64,000 nt of DNA from Pantoea sp. At-9b (GCF_000175935.2 NC_014837.1:4304709-4368708), one strand, 5' to 3'. Numbered from the stretch's first letter, positions 23,948 through 34,568 are shown. Numbers and translations are program-made. Notes: a model not told the origin generated them from the letters alone.

Positions 23948-24343
23948 TCAGGGGAGTTTCCTGACCTGTTTCACATCCAGCTCCACCGCGTTGAGCCCCT
24001 TATCCAGCTCGCCGGTCAGCTCAACACGATCTTTGGGCGAAATGGTTTGTCCATCCCAGCGTTTGTGATCGATTTCGACCTTCATGGTGCCGGTCTCATC
24101 ACGGAACAGATAATCCTCTTTACCCACTTGCTTATCCAGATAACCACGCACGGTGATCCAGCTATCGTCCTTCATTGTTTCAGCCTGCTTAACCGTCACA
24201 ACGCTGGTGTTTCCAGGCTGAAAGCCACCGGCATGGTGTTGCACTGCAGGCGCATTGGGGTCAACAAATCCCCCCTGCTGTGCCGCCAGAACCGGCGTGG
24301 AAGCCAATGCGACGATCGCGAAAAGTGCTGCATGCTTTTTCAT
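23948..24343 (-). CDS. ygiW: YgiW/YdeI family stress-tolerance OB-fold protein
   Basis: Periplasmic bacterial OB-fold (BOF) protein; relatives in E. coli and Salmonella help with peroxide, cationic peptide and other stress. Signal peptide MKKHAALFAIVALASTPVLA then AQQGGFVDPNAPAV. The OB fold follows with VKQAETMKDDSWITVRGYLD, DYLFRDETGTMKVEIDHKRW and the C-terminal LNAVELDVKQVRKLP. It has 131 residues. It is divergent from qseB, the arrangement conserved in E. coli, so a shared QseB-controlled intergenic region is likely. Confidence 0.92.
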   Translation of the reverse strand: MKKHAALFAIVALASTPVLAAQQGGFVDPNAPAVQHHAGGFQPGNTSVVTVKQAETMKDDSWITVRGYLDKQVGKEDYLFRDETGTMKVEIDHKRWDGQTISPKDRVELTGELDKGLNAVELDVKQVRKLP

Positions 24344-24400
24344 ATTTTCACCTCTTTTCCATGAATGTGCGGGATACGGAGGCTATTTCACCATAGGGTT

Positions 24401-24417
24401 CTTAACAGGATCTTAAG
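24401..24417 (+). promoter_or_regulatory. Putative QseB/PmrA-type box
   Basis: Direct repeat CTTAAC-AGGAT-CTTAAG, hexamers 11 bp apart, in the ygiW-qseB gap. It matches the CTTAA-N6-CTTAA half-site pattern bound by PmrA/QseB-like response regulators. Confidence 0.6.
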
Positions 24418-24524
24418 GCGGATCAATTTATTAAAATTCGTGAAAATCAGGCCAAATGTCGCGATTTATCCTGTACATGAACGCTTCTGCTTCGTATAAC
24501 TCGAGGATACAGGGAGGGACTTAC

Positions 24525-25187
24525 ATGCGCATTTTATTGATTGAGGACGACAGAATAATCGGTGACGGCCTGAAAGTCGGCCTGACCAAACTCGGTTTCA
24601 GCGTGGACTGGTTCGTTTCCGGTGACGCTGGCTTTCAGGCGCTGGCATCTGCCCCCTGGGATGCCGTGATCCTTGATTTGTCGCTGCCGGAAAGAGATGG
24701 ACTCGATATCCTGCGCCAGTGGCGGCAACAGGGCCAGGATGTGCCGGTGTTGATCCTCACCGCGCGCGATGCGCTCGATCAGCGGGTTCAGGGTTTGCAA
24801 CTGGGCGCAGATGACTACCTGTGCAAGCCATTTGCGCTGGCCGAAGTTGCAGCACGTCTGGAAGCGCTGATCCGTCGGCGTCACGGCCAGTTACAGCCGG
24901 AGCTGCGCCACGGCAAGGTGGTGATGTCCCCAGCCAGCCACAGCGTGCTGCTGGCAGGGGAACCGGTAACACTGAAAAGTCGTGAACTGGCGCTACTGGA
25001 GCTGTTCCTGCGCAATCCTGGTCGGGTGCTGACACGCAGCCAACTGGAGGAGAAGCTCTACAGCTGGGATGACGATGTCTCCAGTAATGCCGTGGAGGTT
25101 CACATCCATCATCTACGTAAAAAGCTCGGCAGCCAGTTTATCCGTACCGTGCATGGTGTCGGTTATACCCTGGGAGCCGCAGAATGA
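24525..25187 (+). CDS. qseB: Response regulator QseB (OmpR/PhoB family)
   Basis: DNA-binding partner of QseC. The 220-residue protein has a receiver domain with EDD at residues 7-9, phosphoacceptor Asp51 in [22 protein letters not shown] and Lys in CKPF. A winged-helix domain follows with [19 protein letters not shown] and [20 protein letters not shown] 24525 is preceded by GGGAGGG; an in-frame ATG at 24456 would add 23 unrelated residues. It overlaps qseC by four bases. The closest alternative name would be PmrA/BasR; the divergent ygiW supports QseB. Confidence 0.9.
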   Translation: MRILLIEDDRIIGDGLKVGLTKLGFSVDWFVSGDAGFQALASAPWDAVILDLSLPERDGLDILRQWRQQGQDVPVLILTARDALDQRVQGLQLGADDYLCKPFALAEVAARLEALIRRRHGQLQPELRHGKVVMSPASHSVLLAGEPVTLKSRELALLELFLRNPGRVLTRSQLEEKLYSWDDDVSSNAVEVHIHHLRKKLGSQFIRTVHGVGYTLGAAE

Positions 25188-26515
25188 GCCTGTTCCTGCG
25201 GCTCACCCTCGGTTTTGTGCTGCTGATTATGCTGTGCTGGGGCACCGCCAGCCTGAGCGCCTGGCATCAGACACGGGAAACCGTCAATGAACTGTTTGAT
25301 ACCCAGCAAATGCTGTTCGCCAAACGCCTGCTGGCCCTTGATCCGACGACATTGCACCAAACGACGCTACCCAAAAACAACGCGTTACTGAGCCATCATC
25401 GCGGTAAACAGGATGATGACGCGCTGGCTTTTGCCATTTTTAGTCACGACGGCACGCTGCTGCTCAATGATGGCGAAAAGGGCCGGGAGTTGCAGTTCGA
25501 TGACGGGCGCGATGGTTTTCGCAATGGACACCTGCGCGATGATGATGACCGCTGGCGTTTGTTGTGGCTAACCTCTCCCGACCAACGCTATCGCGTGGTG
25601 GTCGGTCAGGAGTGGGACTACCGCGACGATATGACCAGCGATTTGGCGCAAAGCAACATCCTGCCGTGGCTGATCGCGCTGCCGTTTATGCTGACCCTGC
25701 TGCTGGCGCTGGTGTGGTTTGAACTGCGCCCGCTAAAACGCCTTACCGCCTCACTCCACCAGCGTGCAGCCGATGATGCCACGCCGCTGCCGCTGGCACG
25801 CCTGCCGAAAGAAGTTCAACCGCTGGTCCAGGCACTGAACGGCCTGTTCAACCGTATGGCAGCCCTGGTACAGCGTGAACGCCGTTTTACCTCCGATGCA
25901 GCCCATGAGTTGCGCAGCCCGCTGGCGGCATTGCGGGTGCAGAGCGACGTGATCCAATTGGCGGACGACGATGAAGCGATGCGCAATCGCGCGTTACAGC
26001 AGCTGGATGCGGGGATCCTGCGTGCGACCCGGCTGGTAGATCAACTGCTGACGCTCTCCCGAGTTGAAGCGGATGATCTGCGCAGTGAATTTCAGCCGAC
26101 AGCCCTGGCCCCGCTGCTGCAAAACCTGTTGGCCGAACATTTTTCCCAAGCGGAAGAGAAACATATCGATTTACAGCTGCACACCACAGCGCAACCGGTG
26201 ATGAACGGTCATCAGCTGTTGCTGACATTGATGATGCGTAATCTGCTGGATAACGCGCTGCGTTATACCCCTGACGGGGGCCAGGTGACGGTCAGCCTGA
26301 CGGCTGGTGCCATGATTATCGATGATAACGGTCCCGGGGTGAGCGATGAGGCGTTAGCGCGCCTCGGCGAACGTTTCTGGCGTCCACCGGGACAAACGCA
26401 AACCGGTAGCGGGCTGGGACTCTCGATCGTGAAGAATATCGCGCAACTGCACGCCATCCGCGTTGGTTTTAGTCAGAGAACAGCTGGGGGGTTGCGCGTC
26501 ACGCTAAGCTGGTAA
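25184..26515 (+). CDS. qseC: Sensor histidine kinase QseC
   Basis: Inner-membrane kinase for QseB, reported in E. coli to sense autoinducer-3 and catecholamines. The 443-residue product has TM1 (about 5-25), a periplasmic region of about 130 residues rich in Asp/His, TM2 (about 158-179), a HAMP-like linker, the H-box [17 protein letters not shown] with His241, N-box [13 protein letters not shown], and G-boxes [10 protein letters not shown] and [11 protein letters not shown]. The start codon overlaps the qseB stop (ATGA). The lengths and boxes are complete. Confidence 0.9.
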   Translation: MSLFLRLTLGFVLLIMLCWGTASLSAWHQTRETVNELFDTQQMLFAKRLLALDPTTLHQTTLPKNNALLSHHRGKQDDDALAFAIFSHDGTLLLNDGEKGRELQFDDGRDGFRNGHLRDDDDRWRLLWLTSPDQRYRVVVGQEWDYRDDMTSDLAQSNILPWLIALPFMLTLLLALVWFELRPLKRLTASLHQRAADDATPLPLARLPKEVQPLVQALNGLFNRMAALVQRERRFTSDAAHELRSPLAALRVQSDVIQLADDDEAMRNRALQQLDAGILRATRLVDQLLTLSRVEADDLRSEFQPTALAPLLQNLLAEHFSQAEEKHIDLQLHTTAQPVMNGHQLLLTLMMRNLLDNALRYTPDGGQVTVSLTAGAMIIDDNGPGVSDEALARLGERFWRPPGQTQTGSGLGLSIVKNIAQLHAIRVGFSQRTAGGLRVTLSW

Positions 26516-26533
26516 CGGACGCGCAGAACAACG

Positions 26534-28402
26534 TTAAATCTCGACCTGGGTGCCCAGTTCAATCACCCGGTTAGGTGGGATTTCAAACTGATCCGGTGCA
26601 CGCAGCGCATTGCGTTGCAGAGCGAGGAACAGCTTGCCGCGCAGACGCAGATACCAAGGACGGTCGCCAATAATCAGTGATTCATGCGACATAAAGAATG
26701 AGGTTTCCATCATGCGACAGTTCAGCCCTTCCAGCCCGCAGCGATGGAAAATCTCTTCGACATTAGGCGTTTCTCGCCAGCCGTAGCTGGCCACGACGCG
26801 CCAGAATGTCGGTGACAGCTGCTCAATGGTGACGCGTCTGACGTTATGCACATAGGGTGCATCTTCAGTACGCAAGGTCAGCAGCACCACGCGTTCATGC
26901 AACACTTTGTTGTGCTTGAGATTATGTAGCATGGCAAACGGGATCACATTTAACGCACGCGACATATACACCGCCGTACCCGGTACACGCACCGGCGGCG
27001 ATTTCTCCAGCGAGGCAATCATCGCTTCGAGCGAGTTGCCGTGTTCATGCATACGACGCAACAGGCGGAAGCGCTCGCTTTTCCAGGTGGTCATAACAAT
27101 AAACATCACCAGCGCCAGACACAGCGGCAGCCAACCGCCGGAGAAGATTTTCACCAGGTTGGCGGAGAACAGCGAGATATCAATGCACAGCAGCGCCACC
27201 AAAATTAAGCTGACGACAATTTTATTCCAGTGCCAGTTTTTGATCGCCACGGTGCAGGAAAGAATGGTGGTCAGCACCATCGTGCCGGTTACCGCGATCC
27301 CGTATGCCGCTGCCAGATTGCTGGAGTGTTCAAAGCTGACGATGACAATCAGCACCGCGAAGTAGAGCAGCCAGTTGATTACCGGCACATAGATTTGGCC
27401 GGATTCCATCTCAGAGGTATGGATAATGCGCATCGGCGGCAGATAGCCGAGACGCACCGCCTGACGCGTTAACGAGAAGACGCCGGAAATCACCGCCTGC
27501 GAAGCAATGACCGTGGCCAGTGTGGCGAGGATCAGTAACGGAATCAGCGCCCAGTCCGGAGCCAACAGGAAGAACGGGTTTTTGATGGTTTCAGGATGTG
27601 CCAGCAGCAACGCGCCCTGGCCAAAATAGTTCAACACCAGCGACGGCAGCACCACCGCGACCCAGGCCAGACGAATCGGTAACTTACCGAAGTGCCCCAT
27701 ATCGGCATACAGCGCTTCTACGCCGGTAATCGATAAGACAACAGCCCCGAGCGCAAAGAAGGAGATAGTTTTGTAATGCAGGAAGAAGTTAACCGCATGT
27801 GACGGGTTAAGTGCCTGCAATACTTCCGGATTTTTGATGATGCTGTTGGCACCCAGCACCGCCAGCACGATAAACCACAACAGCATCACCGGGGCAAACA
27901 GCTTACCCACAATCCCCGTGCCGTGCTTCTGAATAATAAACAGCAGCGTCAGCACCGTGATCGACAAAGGGACAATCCAGGGATCGAGCGAAGGCGCAGC
28001 AATCTCCAGACCTTCAATCGCGGACATCACCGAGATCGCCGGGGTAATCACCACTTCGCCATAGAAGAAGCTGCCGCCAATCAATCCCATGATCACCAGA
28101 ATCGCTGTGGCTCTGGCTCCGGTATTACGCCCGGCCAGCGACATCAGCGTCAAAATCCCCCCTTCACCGGCGTTATCAGCGCGCATTACGTAGCTGATGT
28201 ATTTCAGTGACACCACCAGAATCAGCAGCCAGAAAATAAGAGAAAGGAAGCCGAATACCGCATCACGTTCCACACCAAAACCAAACTGGCCGGAGAGGCA
28301 TTCGCGCAAGGTATAAAGTGGACTGGTGCCAATATCGCCATACACCACGCCGATTGCGGCCAGCGTGACAGCGCCAAGGGACTGCTTGTTTTCCGAGCTC
28401 AT
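26534..28402 (-). CDS. kup: Low-affinity potassium transporter Kup (TrkD)
   Basis: Proton-coupled K+ (and Cs+) uptake protein of the inner membrane, 622 residues as in E. coli. The N-terminus [20 protein letters not shown] contains the family signature, [20 protein letters not shown] follows, and the hydrophobic part with about 12 helices is followed by a cytosolic C-terminal third ending [13 protein letters not shown]. It converges with qseC with only 18 bp between stops, and no terminator is evident there. Confidence 0.96.
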   Translation of the reverse strand: MSSENKQSLGAVTLAAIGVVYGDIGTSPLYTLRECLSGQFGFGVERDAVFGFLSLIFWLLILVVSLKYISYVMRADNAGEGGILTLMSLAGRNTGARATAILVIMGLIGGSFFYGEVVITPAISVMSAIEGLEIAAPSLDPWIVPLSITVLTLLFIIQKHGTGIVGKLFAPVMLLWFIVLAVLGANSIIKNPEVLQALNPSHAVNFFLHYKTISFFALGAVVLSITGVEALYADMGHFGKLPIRLAWVAVVLPSLVLNYFGQGALLLAHPETIKNPFFLLAPDWALIPLLILATLATVIASQAVISGVFSLTRQAVRLGYLPPMRIIHTSEMESGQIYVPVINWLLYFAVLIVIVSFEHSSNLAAAYGIAVTGTMVLTTILSCTVAIKNWHWNKIVVSLILVALLCIDISLFSANLVKIFSGGWLPLCLALVMFIVMTTWKSERFRLLRRMHEHGNSLEAMIASLEKSPPVRVPGTAVYMSRALNVIPFAMLHNLKHNKVLHERVVLLTLRTEDAPYVHNVRRVTIEQLSPTFWRVVASYGWRETPNVEEIFHRCGLEGLNCRMMETSFFMSHESLIIGDRPWYLRLRGKLFLALQRNALRAPDQFEIPPNRVIELGTQVEI

Positions 28403-28702
28403 AGAGTTATCTTTTGTTGGAGTCGATCAGGCGGTTGCCGACCGCTCTGGCCATCAAAAAGCGCACAGTATGCACATATTCCCAAAAAAACCTACCCTTA
28501 CAAACATACAACATGGCGCGAGCGACGCGGTTTTTCGCCGCAAAATCCGGCAAAAATACGCCGGAACAGGCGAGTAGCCTCGCTTCAACCTTCTGAAACA
28601 AAAAAGCTGACGGCTATCAACGCTTTCACGCATGATAATCAGTAGAGTAATGCGCTCGCCAGAATGCGATGGCACCAGGATCAGAAGGACAATGATGTGA
28701 TT
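28403..28702. other. kup-ravA divergent intergenic region
   Basis: 300 bp between two divergent starts. AAGGA at 28685-28689 serves ravA. I see no clear operator, repeat or coding frame here; promoters must lie within it but none stands out. Confidence 0.5.
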
Positions 28703-30199
28703 ATGGCTCAACCCCATCTTTTGGCAGAAAGAATTTCTCGCCTGAGCAACGCCCTGGAAAAAGGGTTGTATGAACGGCATCATGCGATCCGCCTTTGCCT
28801 GTTAGCCGCGCTGAGTGGCGAAAGCGTCTTTTTGCTCGGGCCGCCGGGTATCGCCAAAAGCCTGATCGCCCGCCGCCTGAAGTACGCTTTCCAGCATGCC
28901 CGCGCCTTTGAATACCTGATGACGCGTTTCTCCACTCCCGAAGAAGTTTTTGGTCCCCTCTCTATCCAGGCATTAAAAGATGAAGGTCGCTATCAACGTC
29001 TGACCAAAGGCTATCTGCCGGATGCCGAAATCGTCTTTTTGGATGAGATCTGGAAAGCCGGCCCGGCGATTCTGAATACCCTGCTCACCGCCATCAACGA
29101 ACGCCGTTTCCGTAATGGCGACAGCGAAGATAAGATCCCGATGCGTCTGCTGGTGACCGCCTCTAACGAACTACCGGAAGCCGACAGCGGGCTGGAAGCC
29201 CTGTATGACCGTATGCTGATTCGTCTGTGGCTCGATAATGTGCACGAAAAACAGAACTTCCGCAGCATGCTGACCCACCAGCAGGATGAAAGCGTCAATC
29301 CGGTGGCAGAATCGTTGTGCATCAGTGATGAAGAGTATCATCAGTGGCAGCAAGGCATCAGTCAGGTCAGCTTGCCGGATCACGTATTTGAGCTGATCTA
29401 TCAGCTGCGTCAGCAGCTGGAGAATCTGCCTGATGCACCTTATATCTCCGACCGCCGCTGGAAGAAAGCCATCCATCTGTTACAGGCCAGCGCGTTCTAC
29501 AGTGGTCGCGTCGCGATTGCCCCGTTGGATCTGATCCTGTTGAAAGATTGCCTGTGGCATGACGTCACGTCAATGAAACTGCTGGATCGCGAAATCGATG
29601 CGTTGATGACGCAACACGCCTGGCAACAACAACCGATGCTGATGAAGCTCCAGCAGATCAAAGCACGGCGACTGGCGCTGCAACAGCAGCAAAGCGTGGC
29701 CCAGGCGCTGACGCTGGAGAAGCACAGCGGCATGTTCAGCCGCAAACCCCATTATGAATTGCCTGCCACGCTCGGCGATGAGCAACTGACGTTGATGCTG
29801 CAACAACCGTTGATGCTGCATGATATGCAGGTCAGTCATGTGTTGATCAGCCGCGAAGCACTGAGCCAATGGCTGCTGAAGGGCGGTGAAATTCGCGGCA
29901 AGCTCAACGGCATTGGCTTTGCGCAGACACTCGATCTGCTGGTGGACGCTCATCATTGCCTGACATTACGTGATGTCAGCCTACAGGCAACGCGTCTGAC
30001 ACTGCCAGGTGCCAGCACCAGTAACGAACTGCCGCAGGAAATCGTTGATGAGTTTGACGCCCTGGATAACCAGTTGCGCGCTCAGCGCACGCTGTTCAGC
30101 CAGCACCAGCGCTGCCTGTTTATCAGCGATGACTGGCTGGCGCGCATTGAGACCAGCCTGCAAGATGTGGCAGAACAGTTGAAACAGGCGCGTAAATGA
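28703..30199 (+). CDS. ravA: MoxR-family AAA+ ATPase RavA
   Basis: AAA+ ATPase that forms a cage-like complex with the lysine decarboxylase LdcI and works with ViaA; linked to acid stress, respiratory Fe-S proteins and aminoglycoside uptake. The 498-residue product, the E. coli length, has Walker [31 protein letters not shown] (MoxR motif), Walker [16 protein letters not shown] and sensor [13 protein letters not shown]. The C-terminal half carries the LARA-type region including [18 protein letters not shown] 28703 is used because it gives [12 protein letters not shown] as in E. coli; GTG 28697 is possible. It overlaps viaA by 4 bp. Confidence 0.95.
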   Translation: MAQPHLLAERISRLSNALEKGLYERHHAIRLCLLAALSGESVFLLGPPGIAKSLIARRLKYAFQHARAFEYLMTRFSTPEEVFGPLSIQALKDEGRYQRLTKGYLPDAEIVFLDEIWKAGPAILNTLLTAINERRFRNGDSEDKIPMRLLVTASNELPEADSGLEALYDRMLIRLWLDNVHEKQNFRSMLTHQQDESVNPVAESLCISDEEYHQWQQGISQVSLPDHVFELIYQLRQQLENLPDAPYISDRRWKKAIHLLQASAFYSGRVAIAPLDLILLKDCLWHDVTSMKLLDREIDALMTQHAWQQQPMLMKLQQIKARRLALQQQQSVAQALTLEKHSGMFSRKPHYELPATLGDEQLTLMLQQPLMLHDMQVSHVLISREALSQWLLKGGEIRGKLNGIGFAQTLDLLVDAHHCLTLRDVSLQATRLTLPGASTSNELPQEIVDEFDALDNQLRAQRTLFSQHQRCLFISDDWLARIETSLQDVAEQLKQARK

Positions 30200-31656
30200 T
30201 TTCGCTGGAGACGCTGAGCACGCTGTTATCGATTGGTGAAACTGAGCTGATCGAGGAGTTGATTTTGGCGCTGCTGGCGTCGCCGCAGTTGGCGATGTTC
30301 TTTGAGAAATTCCCGCGTCTCAAGCAGGCCATGATGCGCGACCTGCCGCGCTGGCGCGCTGAAATTGCCGAAGAGATGAAAAACACGGCGGTGCCCGAAA
30401 CACTGGCGCAGGAATTTCAGCTGTTTCAGCAGGCGCAGTTGTTCAACCAGCATGAATTCAACCAGCAACTCCCCGCCATCATCAGCCAACTGAAAAGCCT
30501 GCCATCCCCCTTTATCGAAGAAGCCAGCAAATTGCTGCTGCATACCGATAGCGACCAGGTCAGCAACGCGCAACACACGCTGTTCCTGCAACGCTGGCGT
30601 CTCAGCCTGACGTTACAAACCCTGACGCTTAATCAGCAATTGCTTGAGCAGCAGCGCGAACGTCTGATGGCGGAGTTGCAGCAACGCATGGCGCTGAGCG
30701 GGCAGCTGGCCCCGATTCTCACCGATGACGATGAAGCTGCCGCCGGACGCTTGTGGGATTTGAGCAAAGCGCCGTTGCAGCATGGCGACTATGAACTGAT
30801 CGTGCAGTACGGTGATTTTCTCGCGCAACAGCCCGAATTGATGAAACTGGCGCAACAATTGGGACGCAGCCGTGAAGCGAAGGCGGTGCCGTCCCAGGAC
30901 GCGCCACTGGAAGAGTTTCACCAGGTGGTACGTGAACCGGATAACGTACCGGAAGAGGTCAGTGGCATTCATCAGAGCGATGATGTGCTGCGCCTGCTGC
31001 CGCCCGAGCTGGCTACGTTGAGCATCAGCGAGCTGGAGCTGGAATTTTATCGTCGCCTGGTGGAAAAACGCCTGTTGACCTATCGCCTGCAAGGCGATGC
31101 CTGGCATGAGAAAGTCGCTCTGCGACCGGTCAGCCATCAGCACCATGAAGAACAGCCGCGTGGCCCGTTTATTGTTTGCGTTGATACCTCCGGTTCCATG
31201 GGAGGCTTCAATGAGCGTTGCGCCAAGGCCTTTTGCCTGGCCCTGCTGAAGGTGGCACTGGCGGATAAACGTCGTTGCTACATCATGCTGTTCGCTCATG
31301 AGGTGATCGGTTATGAACTGACAGCAGATAACGGTATCGAGCAGGCCGTGCGTTTCCTCAGCCAGCGCTTTCGTGGTGGCACCGATTTGGCCGCCTGTCT
31401 GGCCGCCGTGGTGGCACGGATGGAGGGCAGCCTGTGGCAGGAAGCCGATGCGGTGATCGTCTCCGATTTTATCGCTCAGCGCCTGCCGGAAGAGATCGTT
31501 AACGCCGTGAAACAACGTCAGCGTCATAATCAGCAGCGTTTCCATGCGGTAGCGATGTCAGCCCATGGCAAACCGGGGATTCTGCGCATCTTCGATCATA
31601 TCTGGCGCTTTGATACCGGCCTGAAAAGCCGTTTGCTCCGTCGCTGGCAACGCTAA
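30196..31656 (+). CDS. viaA: VWA-domain protein ViaA, RavA partner
   Basis: Stimulates RavA ATPase activity and binds lipids and respiratory complexes in E. coli. It has 486 residues against 483 there. The N-terminal two thirds are helical ([34 protein letters not shown]), and the C-terminal von Willebrand A domain begins with the MIDAS motif [16 protein letters not shown], with [11 protein letters not shown] and [10 protein letters not shown] downstream. Its ATG overlaps the ravA stop. A 67-bp gap then separates it from ovoA on the same strand. Confidence 0.94.
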   Translation: MISLETLSTLLSIGETELIEELILALLASPQLAMFFEKFPRLKQAMMRDLPRWRAEIAEEMKNTAVPETLAQEFQLFQQAQLFNQHEFNQQLPAIISQLKSLPSPFIEEASKLLLHTDSDQVSNAQHTLFLQRWRLSLTLQTLTLNQQLLEQQRERLMAELQQRMALSGQLAPILTDDDEAAAGRLWDLSKAPLQHGDYELIVQYGDFLAQQPELMKLAQQLGRSREAKAVPSQDAPLEEFHQVVREPDNVPEEVSGIHQSDDVLRLLPPELATLSISELELEFYRRLVEKRLLTYRLQGDAWHEKVALRPVSHQHHEEQPRGPFIVCVDTSGSMGGFNERCAKAFCLALLKVALADKRRCYIMLFAHEVIGYELTADNGIEQAVRFLSQRFRGGTDLAACLAAVVARMEGSLWQEADAVIVSDFIAQRLPEEIVNAVKQRQRHNQQRFHAVAMSAHGKPGILRIFDHIWRFDTGLKSRLLRRWQR

Positions 31657-31723
31657 TTCATCTGACGGAAATGCTTATTTGCTATAGTGATAAGTTAATT
31701 CGCTGAGCAAACTGGAGCATATC

Positions 31724-33847
31724 GTGACCACCGCCTTGCCAACACCAACCCGCACGCTGCGGCTCTCCGGCCAGAATTCAGAACAAAAACGCGCCGAGCT
31801 GCTGGACTATTTTCTGCAAACCTGGACGCTGTACGAAAGCCTGTTCGATTGCCTTGCTGACGAACGCGCGTACTTCAATAAAGCCATTTCGCTACGCCAT
31901 CCGCTGATCTTCTATTTTGGTCACACCGCGACTTTCTATATTAATAAGCTGATGGCGGGTCGCTACCTTGAACAGCGCGTCGACGATCGCATCGAAGCGA
32001 TGATGGCGATCGGCGTGGATGAAATGAGCTGGGACGATCTCGACGACAGCCACTACAGCTGGCCGACGGTCGCGGAAGTGCGCGATTATCGCGGCAAGGT
32101 CAAAACCCTGGTCAGCGAATTTATCCAGAGCATGCCACTGGAACTTCCCATCAACTGGGACAGCCCGGCATGGGTGATCCTGATGGGTATCGAACATGAA
32201 CGTATCCATCTGGAAACCTCCAGCGTCCTGATGCGCCAGTTGCCGATTGAGTGGGTGCAGCCGCAGGCGCACTGGCCGGTATGCCCACAGGCCAGACATG
32301 ATCGCCATCAGGTTCCTGCCAACGCATTGATGGCAATGCCCGGTGGCCGTGTACAGCAGGGTAAAACCGACGATACCTACGGTTGGGATAACGAATACGG
32401 CAGCCAGCTGACTGAACTCAAACCGTTTAAAGCCAGCAAAATGCTGGTCAGCAATGCGGAATATTTTAACTTCGTTGCGGCGGGTGGCTATCAGGACCAG
32501 CGCTGGTGGGATGACGAAGGCTGGGGCTGGCGCACATTTGCAGCCGCACAGATGCCCGCCTTCTGGGTGGGAGATATTCAGCAACCCGATCAGCTAAAAC
32601 TGCGTCTGATGACCGAAGAAGTCGCGATGCCGTGGGACTGGCCGGCAGAGGTTAATCAACTGGAAGCCGCGGCATTTTGTCGCTGGCTGGCAGAAGAGAC
32701 CGGTAAAGCGATCCAGCTACCGTGCGAAGCAGAGTGGATGCAACTGCGTGAGAGGGTCGAGGGCGATCAGCCAGACTGGATCGACGCGCCAGGCAACATC
32801 AACCTGGCATATTGGGCTTCCTCCTGCCCGGTGGATCATTTTGCACAGGGCGAGTTTTTCGATATCGTCGGCAACGTCTGGCAATGGACCACTACGCCAA
32901 CCAACGGTTTCGAAGGCTTCAAAGTCCATCCGCTGTATGACGATTTCTCCACGCCAACCTTTGATGGTAAACATGCGTTGATCAAAGGTGGCAGCTGGAT
33001 TTCGACCGGCAACGAGGCGCTGAAATCTTCGCGCTACGCCTTCCGTCGCCACTTCTTCCAGCATGCCGGTTTTCGTTATGTGCTCTCCTCACACCAGGAG
33101 ACGATGACGCTGAACCCCTATGAAACCGACAGCATGGTGTCGCAGTACCTCGATTTTCAGTACGGACCACGCTATTTCGGCGTGCCAAATTATGCCGAAA
33201 ACCTGGTATCGCTGCTGCTGCCACATTGCAGCGAGCGTGGTCAGGCACTGGATATTGGTTGTGCCACCGGCCGTGCCAGCTTTGAGCTGGCGCGCCATTT
33301 CAACCACGTGGTCGGCATGGATTACTCGGCACGCTTTATTGATGTGGCCTTGCAGCTGACTTCCGGCGAGGATTTCCGTTATGTGGTGCCGGAAGAAGGG
33401 GAGCTGGTGGAGTATCGTCAGGTGCGCCTGAAAGCGTTCGATCTCGGTGACGAGCAGGTACAGCGTATTCATTTTGTGCAGGGCGATGCCTGTAATCTAA
33501 AGCCACAGCCGGATCGCTATGATCTGGTGCTGGCATCGAATCTGCTCGATCGCCTGCGTCAGCCGAAACGCTTCCTGCAAGATATCACCCCGATGATCCG
33601 CTCAGGCGGCCTGCTGGTGTTGTCATCGCCCTACACCTGGCTGGAGGAATTTACTCCGAAGGAGAACTGGTTGGGCGGTGTGCGTGAAAACGGTGAAGCG
33701 CTGACAACCTTGCAAACGCTGCAACGCCTGCTGCGTGATGCGTTCGACGAGATCGCCGCACCGCAGGATGTGCCTTTCGTCATCCGCGAAACCTCGCGCA
33801 AGTTCCAGCACACGCTGGCGCAGGTCACCCTGTGGCGTAAGCGTTAA
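31724..33847 (+). CDS. ovoA: 5-histidylcysteine sulfoxide synthase OvoA (ovothiol biosynthesis) with fused methyltransferase
   Basis: Non-haem iron enzyme joining cysteine to the C5 of histidine with O2, the first step of ovothiol A synthesis; its C-terminal domain performs the late N-methylation of 5-thiohistidine. The 707-residue product has a DinB-like N-terminal domain with His67 (FYFGHTATFY) and the HX3HXE iron motif at His158, His162 and Glu164 (GIEHERIHLETS). A formylglycine-generating-enzyme-like domain spans about 200-455 (FDIVGNVWQWT, GGSWISTGNEALKSSRYAFR), followed by a SAM methyltransferase from about 470 with ALDIGCATGRASFELAR. The start is GTG with GGAG 7 nt upstream. The family member from Erwinia tasmaniensis is biochemically characterised. 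EgtB is an alternative, but the fused methyltransferase and Cys/His chemistry class point to OvoA. The partner lyase OvoB is not in the window. Confidence 0.9.
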   Translation: MTTALPTPTRTLRLSGQNSEQKRAELLDYFLQTWTLYESLFDCLADERAYFNKAISLRHPLIFYFGHTATFYINKLMAGRYLEQRVDDRIEAMMAIGVDEMSWDDLDDSHYSWPTVAEVRDYRGKVKTLVSEFIQSMPLELPINWDSPAWVILMGIEHERIHLETSSVLMRQLPIEWVQPQAHWPVCPQARHDRHQVPANALMAMPGGRVQQGKTDDTYGWDNEYGSQLTELKPFKASKMLVSNAEYFNFVAAGGYQDQRWWDDEGWGWRTFAAAQMPAFWVGDIQQPDQLKLRLMTEEVAMPWDWPAEVNQLEAAAFCRWLAEETGKAIQLPCEAEWMQLRERVEGDQPDWIDAPGNINLAYWASSCPVDHFAQGEFFDIVGNVWQWTTTPTNGFEGFKVHPLYDDFSTPTFDGKHALIKGGSWISTGNEALKSSRYAFRRHFFQHAGFRYVLSSHQETMTLNPYETDSMVSQYLDFQYGPRYFGVPNYAENLVSLLLPHCSERGQALDIGCATGRASFELARHFNHVVGMDYSARFIDVALQLTSGEDFRYVVPEEGELVEYRQVRLKAFDLGDEQVQRIHFVQGDACNLKPQPDRYDLVLASNLLDRLRQPKRFLQDITPMIRSGGLLVLSSPYTWLEEFTPKENWLGGVRENGEALTTLQTLQRLLRDAFDEIAAPQDVPFVIRETSRKFQHTLAQVTLWRKR

Positions 33848-33853
33848 AAGCTT

Positions 33854-33880
33854 GCAGACAGCGGCAGCCCCGCTGTCTGC
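33854..33880. terminator. Possible ovoA terminator hairpin
   Basis: Perfect 11-bp stem GCAGACAGCGG/CCGCTGTCTGC 6 nt after the ovoA stop, without a strong T-tract. Confidence 0.5.
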
Positions 33881-33951
33881 ACCTTGCCTGCCCGGTTATT
33901 TTGCTGCACATTCTCCTCAGTTCACTGAAGACCAATTGAAGAGGGAAGGAT

Positions 33952-34413
33952 ATGGCGGAACATGTGCAGCTGGATAATCTCGATCGCGGCATCTTAAATG
34001 CGCTGCTGGAGAATGCGCGCACAGCCTATGCCGAGCTGGCAAAGCAGTTCAATGTCAGCCCGGGCACCATCCATGTGCGCGTCGAGAAGATGCGTCAGGC
34101 CGGGATTATTCTGGGTACCCGGGTTGAGATCGATCCCCGTCAGCTTGGATTCGATGTCTGCTGCTTCATTGGTATCATTCTGAAAAGCGCCCGTGACTAT
34201 CCGGCTGCGCTGAGCAAGCTGGAAGCCCTCGATGAAGTGGTTGAGGCCTGGTACACCACCGGCCACTACAGCATCTTTATTAAGGTGATGTGCCGCTCCA
34301 TCGATGCCTTGCAACAGGTGCTCATCAACAAGATCCAGACCATCGACGAAATTCAGTCCACCGAAACCCTGATCTCCCTGCAAAACCCGATCATGCGCAC
34401 CATCAAACCCTGA
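33952..34413 (+). CDS. asnC: Transcriptional regulator AsnC (Lrp/AsnC family)
   Basis: Lrp-type regulator that in E. coli activates asnA in the absence of asparagine and represses itself. Residues 1-60 form the HTH (LDNLDRGILNALLENARTAY, VSPGTIHVRVEKMRQAGII), and the rest is the RAM ligand domain (CCFIGIILKSARDYPAAL, STETLISLQNPIMRTIKP). It has 153 residues and GAAGGATATATG-like SD spacing. Its usual neighbour asnA is not present; ovoA occupies that side. It precedes mioC on the same strand as in E. coli. Confidence 0.95.
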   Translation: MAEHVQLDNLDRGILNALLENARTAYAELAKQFNVSPGTIHVRVEKMRQAGIILGTRVEIDPRQLGFDVCCFIGIILKSARDYPAALSKLEALDEVVEAWYTTGHYSIFIKVMCRSIDALQQVLINKIQTIDEIQSTETLISLQNPIMRTIKP

Positions 34414-34501
34414 TCCTCTTTTTTATTGTGCACAAACTTATCCCAGGCCGATCGCGCCTGGGTTGCCGCTTGCCAGCCAATGCTTTCTGTTATTAACCCT
34501 G

Positions 34502-34541
34502 TTTTCCACAGGTGGATCACGGCTTGATCACAGCGTACAAT
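34502..34541 (+). promoter_or_regulatory. mioC promoter with DnaA box
   Basis: TTTTCCACA (34502-34510) fits the DnaA consensus and lies just before the -35 position; TACAAT (34536-34541) is the likely -10, with TGGATC 17 bp upstream. In E. coli mioC is repressed by DnaA. A CCCAGGC/GCCTGGG hairpin at 34442-34462 may end asnC transcription. Confidence 0.6.
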
Positions 34542-34568
34542 GCTCGCCTTTGAGTTCCGGAGAGCATC

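Noticed and set aside
24456..24524. Extended N-terminus for QseB from the upstream ATG
   Set aside because: The 23 extra residues are not part of any receiver domain, and the strong GGGAGGG site precedes the internal ATG.
30613..31545. Long open frame (310 codons) on the minus strand inside viaA
   Set aside because: Antisense to a well-conserved gene with MIDAS motif; no recognisable domain or ribosome site. A codon-bias shadow.
33848..33951. Search for an asnA remnant between ovoA and asnC, and between viaA and ovoA
   Set aside because: The gaps are only 104 and 67 bp and show no similarity I can recognise to asnA coding sequence.
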